Below, piece by piece: positions 57,533 through 64,000 of a DNA stretch of 64,000 bases (its first letter is position 1; each line of letters starts with the position of its first letter). The stretch comes from Morella rubra. Its lineage: Eukaryota; Streptophyta; Magnoliopsida; Fagales; Myricaceae. The notes under the pieces are model-generated. The model did no database searches, was not told where the DNA came from, and was given only the letters and a program-made list of their open reading frames with translations. Location: positions 62,001 to 126,000 of the forward strand of contig RXIC02000487.1 in the NCBI GenBank assembly GCA_003952965.2, in the 5' to 3' direction. A program made the translations under genes and the position numbers.

Positions 57533-57631
57533 TTGATTTTAAATAAAATTCACAAATTAAACAAATTTAATTCAATTGCATAACAAATATACATTACAAT
57601 TTATGAATTAAGCATAAAGCAGATTATGAAA

Positions 57632-59270
57632 AACAATGAATAATATTCACAATCATGCAAATTGAAATAAAACAATAAATATCAGAAAAAAAACAAGTAT
57701 ATAAGCATTGGTGACCATATAGCCCAGTGGTTCAGCCATTCCTTTTAGCCTAGGCTACAGAGGTTCAAATCCTTGCGCGAAAAGAATTTATTTCATTTAC
57801 ACGAAAAAAAATATATGAAAAAACATAAAAGGTTGAAATTGACATGAGCCAATTAATGGCTCAGCGGTCAGCTACATGCGACCACACCTGGCGTGGAGGG
57901 GTTCAAATACCCACGCCTAAAATTTAGCTACCTTTTTTTAATTAAAAAAAAACAGCCCAAACGAATTGGGCCTTTCCTTTTTAAAAAGTTAAAACTAGGC
58001 CTTTTACTTTTAAACCCAAACATTAAAAAAATAAGCCTGAATGCATTTAAAAAAGGTATAAGCCCAATTATTGGGCTGGGTAGGGCAACAATGCCCTACC
58101 CTTTTGGCCCAAGCGGCTAACCCATGGCAATTTATGCCCTTGGCGCTGTTTGGCACCCAAGGGGAAAGGCTGGCGGCTGGCCCAACTGGCCGCCAACTAA
58201 CGCTGCTGGTCACGTTTGGCTAGCCATAGGCCAAACGGTGGCTGGGTAGTAAACCAGTAGACAATGTGCTGCCGTCCGACGTGCTGGTGGCCATCGGTTA
58301 GCAACCCTAACACTTGTGTGTTACGCGGTGTAGCCCATCTAGAGGTGTCTCGGCCTTCAAGGCCAGCACCTCCTCAAATTTGCCACTGGTAGGAGTGCGT
58401 CGGTCAAAACAGAAAATGAATAATCAACAAATAATATTCATAATCATGCATATTGAAATAAAACAATAAATATCAATAAAAAACAAGCATATAAGCACTG
58501 GTGACCACATAGCCCAGTGGTTCGGCCATACCTTTTGGCCTAGGCTGCAGAGGTTCGAATCATCGAGCCAACAGAATTTATTTCATTTACACGAAAAAAA
58601 TATACATGAAAAAACAGATAAGGTTGAAACTGATGTGAGCCAATTAATGGCTCAGCGATCAACTACATGCGACCACACTTGGCGTGTAAGGGTTCAAACC
58701 CCCACGCCTACAATTTAGCTGCCCTTTTTTTTAATAAAAAAAACAACCCAAATGAATTGGGCCTTTCATTTTTAAAACGTTAAATCAGGCCTTTAACTTT
58801 TAAACCCAAACGTTAAAAAAATAAGCCTAAATCCATTTAAAAAAGGTATCAGCCCAACTATTTAGTCGAGTAGGGCAAAAATGCCCTACCTGTTTGGCCC
58901 AAGCGGCTGACCTAGGGCAACTTATGCCCTGGGCGCTGTTTGGCACCTAAGGGGAAAGGTTGGCAGCAGCCAGCCCAACTGGCAGCCAACCAGCCCTACT
59001 GGGCACGTTTGGCTAGCCTTAGGCCGGATGGTGGTTGGGGAGTTTACCAGCAACCACTGCGGCGCGCTGGTAGCTGCCAGTTGGCAGTCCTCACACTCGT
59101 GTGTTACCCACAGGTAGGAGCAGCGTTGGTCATTCTAGGCACGCTCCAGCCAGCAGCACCGGTCAGTGGCATGGCGGCAACCCACCATGCCGTCAACCAC
59201 CTTTTCTTTGTGAGAGAAACCCTTTCTCTCTATGTTTCATTTTTGAAAAACCAAAAAACAAAGATTATGA
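57632..59270 (-). repeat. Tandem duplication (about 790 bp) in the copia leader, with tRNA-promoter-like boxes
   Basis: Two direct units, about 57632-58409 and 58410-59270, have an offset of 790 bp (GTGACCA.ATAGCCCAGTGG at 57711 and 58501). Each unit holds two plus-strand segments that resemble internal RNA polymerase III promoters. In the first, TAGCCCAGTGGT (57720, 58510) is followed about 42 bases later by GGTTCAAATCC or GGTTCGAATCA (57762, 58552). In the second, TGGCTCAGCGGT/AT (57857, 58648) is followed by GGTTCAAATACC or GGTTCAAACCC (57900, 58691). A GC-rich section rich in GCC/GGC blocks follows in each unit. No full tRNA cloverleaf is apparent. The leader is otherwise non-coding. Confidence 0.8.
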
Positions 59271-59592
59271 AATAGTATGTTATTCTTAATAAAAAAATAA
59301 TAAAATACAACATACAATCCATAATTGATATGTAACATAACAAAAATGTTGAAAAATTTTGTTTTGGATTCATATCTCATACGCGTAATGAAAACAAATT
59401 TCACGGTGAGAACAAATTTCATGGTGTATATCATACAGATTTTAAAAAAAAATATTTGAATCATGTATAACAAAGTTATCGCCTCACAAAAAATTCAATA
59501 TAACAAATTTAAACTGATATAATAAACATGTTATTCCAATCATCACAGATTCAATCAAAACATGTTATACAGGGTGAAAACTAGCTAACCTT

Positions 59593-59604
59593 GCTCTGAT
59601 ACCA
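59593..59604 (-). promoter_or_regulatory. Copia primer-binding site (tRNA-Met type)
   Basis: The minus strand reads TGGTATCAGAGC, the standard primer site complementary to the initiator-Met tRNA 3' end. It lies one base from the LTR, which ends TCTAACA on this strand. Confidence 0.92.
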
Positions 59605-59605
59605 A

Positions 59606-59813
59606 TGTTAGATTTCAAAAACGGAGCGGGTATCCTAAATACCTAGTGCGGAAGCTCCGATTTGCAGGAATATTTGATACTCGTCTTACAACCAACGATT
59701 AACGATCCACGAGCACAGCTCTCTAGTCGTTTAGGAGGCTACTAAAGTTTCCTTGTGAATTCCACACTTCAAATCTAAGGCAAAAAAGATGGAAGTCTTG
59801 ATGCCTTGAGATA
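59606..59813 (-). repeat. Copia 5' LTR, truncated
   Basis: TGTTAGATTTC to GATGCCTTGAGATA matches the inner 208 bp of the 3' LTR (44278-44487). Then similarity stops and the remaining roughly 240 bp, including the outer end and the TSD, are absent. Confidence 0.88.
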
Positions 59814-60190
59814 TAAAAAGCTGGTCAAAATTCCAACCTTTCGAGTGTTTTTGGGAATTTTGGGTTTCGGGGTTTTTTTTTTGAATTTTGGCCAGTTGTT
59901 TACACGTGTCTTTTCGTTTAATCTTTTGCAATTATTTTTTAATCCAGTAATCCATTTTCATGTGTACTCAGTTAGCCACGTGTGCAATTCTGTTACTTAA
60001 ATTGATGCAAGATGGGTATGAGATTGGTTCTAAACCCCAAGGATATTTTTAGAAAAAAAGTGAACCCTCAGGACTAATAAGAAAAAAAGTCAAACCTTAG
60101 AGACTTGTGGAGATATTTAACCTTAAAAATTATTCATTTTTTTTGGAACTTAAAAATCGTTCATTAACTTCATTTCACCCCCTTCCAATG
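59814..60190. other. Unassigned stretch beyond the truncated copia LTR
   Basis: No kinase-domain sequence of the interrupted receptor gene, no LTR end and no other gene is seen here. Confidence 0.55.
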
Positions 60191-60196
60191 GGATCG

Positions 60197-61144
60197 GTTA
60201 TTATGCTGAGTACTAATATGCTGAGCGGTGCTGAGCTATGGCTAGGATCAAAACTTCACAATCCGGCAACTCAGAACACGCCGCATCATTTAAAATTAAA
60301 TTACCCGTGCCTGACCCGACTACCCATATCCCCCCACCCGTTTTGTAATTGACTCGCAATTTCTTCAATTTCGCGATTTCAGACCCTTCCCCTTCGTCTC
60401 CCAGCTCGCATAGCAATCCGTCACCCAGCTGCTGGCCCAGCCCTTCGTCGTATCATCGTCGCCCAGCCTCTGTTCTGTTACTTGGTAACTTGAAGCTTTG
60501 TGTTCAAAACTTCCTTTTTCCACGGTGTACAAGTTACAATGAAGCTTTATGTTCAAAAATCCAAATCAATTTTGATCCCCACCATTCTGATCCAATCTTA
60601 GCCATCATTATATATGCAAATCCCTCATACTCCTTTCCCTCACAACATCAAACTCTACCGGTTGAACCTCAAACACAACGCAGAAGGAAACATGAAAGTT
60701 AACCAGAAACTGCAATTTCACCAAATATTTGGCAAATACAGCAGGTCAAGCCTGGTGTGGGGTAACCCAATCCAAACCCAGAGTCCTCAAGCACACATCC
60801 AGACAACTACACAATCTGTCGCAACAGATTACACCTCAGGCAAAATTTCAGAATCACAAATCGTTGCAAAATTTCAAAAATGCAAAGGAAAAGAACCCGA
60901 CTTACAGGGGTTGGGTGACAGAGTTGGGCGACGAATGGCTAGGCGATGGAGGGGGGCGAATGATTTTGGGTTTGAAATGGCGAACTCAAAATTTCATATC
61001 AAGCGAGTCGTTTACAAAATGGGTCAGGAGAGATAATTTGAAGTTAGACACGAGTAATTTAATTTTAAATGATGTGGCGTCTTCTGGACCGTCTGATTGT
61101 GAAGTTTTAATTTCGACCTCAACACTGCCCAGCATAATAACCGA
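60197..61144. mobile_element. Non-autonomous inverted-repeat DNA element in the ABRAXAS-like promoter
   Basis: GGTTATTATGCTGAG at 60197 and its reverse near 61130-61143 start long inverted arms of roughly 180-200 bp. Further paired phrases are ATTGTGAAGTTTTGAT against ATCAAAACTTCACAAT, and AATTTAATTTTAAATGAT. The interior has no recognised protein. The right arm ends about 60 bp before the ABRAXAS-like ATG. Flanks share only an imperfect CCCCCT.CCAA phrase, so the TSD is unproven. Confidence 0.65.
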
Positions 61145-61202
61145 ACCCCCTCCCAAATGTTCCTACATCTGACTGTCTGTCTCCCCTCTCGCTTTCTGGC
61201 CA

Positions 61203-62320
61203 ATGGACAACCTTCCCATACAGAAAATAGCAATATCGGGCCGAACCTTGGCCTCACTGATCCAACGGTTATCTACCTCGTCAGGCCCCATCGACGGTTT
61301 CCTCTTCGGTCACGTGTCCCTCCTCACGCCCTCCACCCTTTCTGACGATTCCACCTCCACGACCGCCGGCGACAATACCTCCTCCTCCTTCTCCCAAACC
61401 CTAATCCTCACTATCACCTCTTTCCTCTCTTCCACCACCACCTCCCCCACTTTCTACTCCACCTCCGGCCGCGTCCACACCTCCCTCCTACCCCAATCCC
61501 CTTCCACCCTCCTCGGGTGGTTCTCCTCTCGTCGCCGTTCCCCTCTTCGCCCATCCATGCGCGAATTCTCTGTCTCTGAATCTCTCTTCTCTCTCCCCCC
61601 TCTCTCCTTCCCCATCCTCAACTTCTCCTCTGTTCTGTCCCCTTGCATTTTCCTCCTCCTCGCTTCTCCGATCCCTAACCAGGCCATCCACACTCATGAG
61701 TATCGCGCGTACCAGTTCCGCGACTCCACATACTCGTTTGACCCAAAATCCATTGACATCATAAACATCGGGCCTGCGTTTCGTGGCCATTACGGGGATT
61801 TTAGCCCTAATTCCCTCTTTTCGCCTTTGGCCTGCGAGTTGAGGAGTTCGCCAATGGTTGAGGACAAGGAAGATGGAAACTTGAGTTGGATTGAGCATAC
61901 GGCCGAGGACCAGAAGCAGCTGGATCAGTGTGCCGAGGGGTTCAAGATCGAGAGATTAACTGATGGGCCACTCGGATGCCTCCAGTTATACTACAGGTTG
62001 GAGGATTTGTACGAGAAGATGCTCGTTGAGATCAAGAGCATGGCAAGGCAAGTGGAGCTGAACTCCGTAAGGTTTTTAAGCAGGTAGGCATTCTTTATGT
62101 AAATCAACCAACGACTTCAGTTGCTTTTGAAGTAGACAACAGATACCATTATTGGAATTTTCTGGACTTCCTAAGTATTGGCGCTATATGTATTCAACTG
62201 ACTGTAGTTTATCTGCATTATCATCTTTATCTTTAAATCAGAATATTGGTTTTGTGTTCTCAGGAAAATCACAATAGGAAGTTGAGGCACAAAGTTGCTC
62301 GGTTCACAGGATCTGAATAG
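61203..62320 (+). CDS. ABRAXAS/FAM175-like scaffold protein (BRCA1-A / BRISC complex subunit family), two exons
   Basis: Exon 1 is 61203-62066 (288 codons). The intron starts GTAAGG (62067) and ends CTCAG (62263). Exon 2, 62264-62320, adds ENHNRKLRHKVARFTGSE and TAG, giving 306 residues. If the donor is ignored, frame 1 would instead stop at 62085. The N-terminal half is an MPN-like domain: MDNLPIQKIAISGRTLASLI, PIDGFLFGHVSLL, HTSLLPQSPSTLLGWFSSRR and PSMREFSVSESL. It has no JAMM zinc-binding motif, as expected for the scaffold MPN- partner of a BRCC36-type deubiquitinase. The C-terminal segment from LQLYYRLEDLYEKMLVEIKS on is the predicted coiled coil. The family acts in nuclear DNA-damage response and K63-deubiquitination. 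No internal stop is seen. Transposon-derived elements lie within 60 bp upstream and 110 bp downstream. Confidence 0.88.
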
Positions 62321-62425
62321 CTGTCATAAACAATGTTATCTATTTCTATTATTTCATGCCAGGTAATTTCGTTTCTTGTATTTGAGGTTTCTCTCCAGTA
62401 GTGAGTGAAACAATCAATAACTAAT

Positions 62426-62816
62426 GGAGAAACATCATAGTGCGCCCTTATCTATTGGCCGAAATTAAATTGCGCCCTGTAGTGTAATTCATTGAATTGC
62501 ACATCATATCCTTTCAACCAAATAAATGTAAGCTTGTCGTCAGATTCCCCCTTTGAATCGAAAGAACCCAGACATGTGTCCTCAAGTGAGCCACCCACTC
62601 ACTTGAATGACCAAAATGCCCCTAAAATTTCCATTGAAATGAAGAAAATACATGGGTTTCCATCAGGTTTAACAAGAGAATCAGAAGCCAGGGCACACAT
62701 TGATTTAATTGAAAAGAAAGACAGTGCAATCAGATGGAATTAGACTCGTAAATTAGACTTACGAGGCGCGATTTGGTTTTGGCTCATTGATAAGGGGCGC
62801 ACTATGATATTTTCCC
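62426..62816. mobile_element. 391-bp MULE-type MITE downstream of the ABRAXAS-like gene
   Basis: The ends GGAGAAACATCATAGTGCGC and, reversed, GGGAAAATATCATAGTGCGC form inverted repeats of about 50 bp. Flanking nonamers ATAACTAAT (62417-62425) and TTAAGTAAT (62817-62825) match at 7 of 9 positions, as expected for an aged 9-bp duplication. The internal 83-codon frame has no recognisable feature. Confidence 0.82.
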
Positions 62817-62825
62817 TTAAGTAAT

Positions 62826-64000
62826 TATTATATACCGTGCAGTCTGGTTAATGATCCTCTGTGTCCTATTATTCTTTTCTACTTGACCAAAATGTTGTAT
62901 TTGACTGTCAGCTGGAACTGGAAGTCTGCTTTGGTTATATTCTAGTTTAAATAACATCTTATGTGATGCTTTCATTCAATTAAACATTACATTGAGTGTG
63001 AGTATGGGATTGCCACTATTGTATATGTTTCCTGTAAAAGTTAATCTTGTGCTGGTACCTGGCTGATGTGGTAGAGATACTGTGTTTTTGGGACTCTGAA
63101 AAACAAGAGGGAGTGTCATCTTAGTGGTGCAATTGTCCAGTTGGTGTGAAAAGACAATTTGAAGATGCATCAGCTGTAGTCCATAATGAGCAGGCTAATT
63201 TTATCAGCTGCTAGAACTTGTCTTATTCTGTTTTTTGCACTGAGCGATCATCCACTAGGAACCACCATGCTATCAGAGGGGAAGGGGCTATGTCTGCATC
63301 CTATCATTTCATCGTGAAAAATATATGAGGGATGAAAGCCCTGGTGCGATTGTTTTGGATATTCCCTTACTTCTCAATTGTAATTCGTTCCTTTAGGAGG
63401 GCCTTGTGTGCACATCTTATATCATCAGGTTTTCCTTTCATTCTGATGAAATTCTCATCATACAAAAAAAAAACAAAAAATGCTGAAAAATGCCACAATA
63501 TTATGTCCCTGCATCTGTTTTCACGTGTTTGTAGGATACAGGAGAGGAGCCTCCATCCTCTGAATATTGTGAATGAAAAAGTTTGCTTTAGAATTTCCCT
63601 TCCCTTTCTGCTCCTTTAAATGCTGTGAACTTCTTTTTGACTCGCGTTCATGCTTCTAATTTGAAAGTCAGCTATTTCCATGTGTAAAGCCTGTTAGGAC
63701 TTCCTTTCTGATCTGATCGACCTAACTGGACTGCATTTGACTGGTATGGTTGGAATATATTAGTTGAGTTCTCACTGTTCTGCTGTGATAAGGTTCCATC
63801 AAGTATAAAAATGTAGATCGTTGGTTCTGTTGGTTGGTTGTGCTATGTTATACGTTTTGCTTCTAGTCATGTTTTAGTTTTTCATTATTTGTGATTCTGG
63901 ATGTTCTGTATGAAGTCTGGGGTTTCTTTGAGATGTCAGCTTATACCATTATCATTGGATTTTTTCTTATATGTTAAAGCTCTTGGCTTTTTCGGCTTCT
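62826..64000. other. Downstream region, no gene identified
   Basis: No convincing exon or RNA gene is seen. The stretch may include untranslated sequence or introns of transcripts from the ABRAXAS-like gene, but splice-site evidence alone is too weak to say. Confidence 0.5.

Larger units (their letters stand above)
44278..59813 (-). mobile_element. Ty1/copia retrotransposon with nested MULE and solo LTR; 5' LTR truncated
   Basis: On the minus strand the order is: 5' LTR (59813-59606), primer-binding site, duplicated leader, gag, protease, integrase, reverse transcriptase, RNase H, polypurine tract, 3' LTR (44728-44278). That order is the copia signature. Without the nested MULE (7,028 bp plus TSD) and solo LTR (1,297 bp plus TSD), it would be about 7.2 kb. 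The left flank is GGTCT. No matching TSD can be found on the right because the 5' LTR loses similarity near 59813. All coding regions contain stops. Confidence 0.93.

Noticed and set aside
57720..58701. A/B-box pairs considered as functional tRNA genes
   Set aside because: I could not pair an acceptor stem or a clear anticodon arm. They are kept only as promoter-like modules.
59814..60060. Search for the missing end of the copia 5' LTR
   Set aside because: No TCTAACA end and no GGTCT flank are found where they would be expected, so the LTR is reported as truncated.
61454..61898. Long minus-strand frames opposite ABRAXAS exon 1
   Set aside because: They are Arg/Glu-rich antisense shadows of a Ser/Pro-rich coding exon.

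Overview
The window is plant nuclear DNA, most likely from a core eudicot. It holds spliced plant-type genes (ABRAXAS/FAM175-like, DREB2-like AP2, AATL1/LHT8-like amino-acid transporter, IMK2/3-like LRR receptor kinase, P-class PPR) in AT-rich sequence full of plant transposable elements: Ty1/copia, a Ty3/gypsy chromovirus, L1-type LINEs, Mutator-like elements (MULEs) and CACTA. Nothing supports a prokaryotic, organellar or viral genome. The species cannot be named from the sequence alone.

Layout. 1-2.4 kb: 5' part of a MULE on the minus strand, running off the left edge. 2.2-3.7 kb: a nearly perfect 749-bp tandem duplication that includes the MULE end. 4.6-5.9 kb: PPR pseudogene. 6.07-6.51 kb: solo copia LTR. 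6.8-11.45 kb: 5'-truncated LINE with poly(A) and a 17-bp target-site duplication (TSD), carrying a small LTR/PBS insertion. 11.5-26.1 kb: a CACTA-related territory with a typical left terminus, a reversed subterminal block at its far end and a dense array of GTCCGGAC-like motifs. It encloses truncated copies of a DREB2-like gene and of the 5' flank of an AATL1/LHT8-like gene, plus a pair of 1.5-kb direct repeats. 27.2-39.8 kb: fuller but broken DREB2-like and AATL1/LHT8-like genes. The transporter is split by a LINE (29.85-37.46 kb), which is split in turn by a gypsy element (30.66-36.19 kb, TSD TCCAT).

42.1-44.3 kb: an IMK2/3-like receptor-kinase pseudogene cut inside its kinase domain by a copia element (44.28 to about 59.81 kb, minus strand). 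The copia element contains a 1.3-kb SIRE/Maximus-like solo LTR (TSD GGTGT) and a complete 7.03-kb MULE (174-bp inverted ends, 9-bp TSD). Its leader is tandemly duplicated and carries tRNA-promoter-like A and B boxes. The other flank of the copia insertion does not resume the receptor-kinase gene, so sequence was lost or rearranged there. 60.2-61.1 kb: a non-autonomous inverted-repeat element. 61.2-62.3 kb: an apparently intact two-exon ABRAXAS-like gene, the only host gene here that looks functional. 62.43-62.82 kb: a MULE-type MITE just downstream of it.

The most interesting unit is the 50.5-57.5 kb MULE. A transposase gene (PB1-like, Mutator DNA-binding, DDE, SWIM and zinc-knuckle parts) reads inward from one end. 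A spliced gene for a GRF-type zinc-finger protein reads inward from the other. This convergent two-gene layout resembles mudrA/mudrB of maize MuDR, but with a GRF protein as second partner. Both genes now carry frameshifts.
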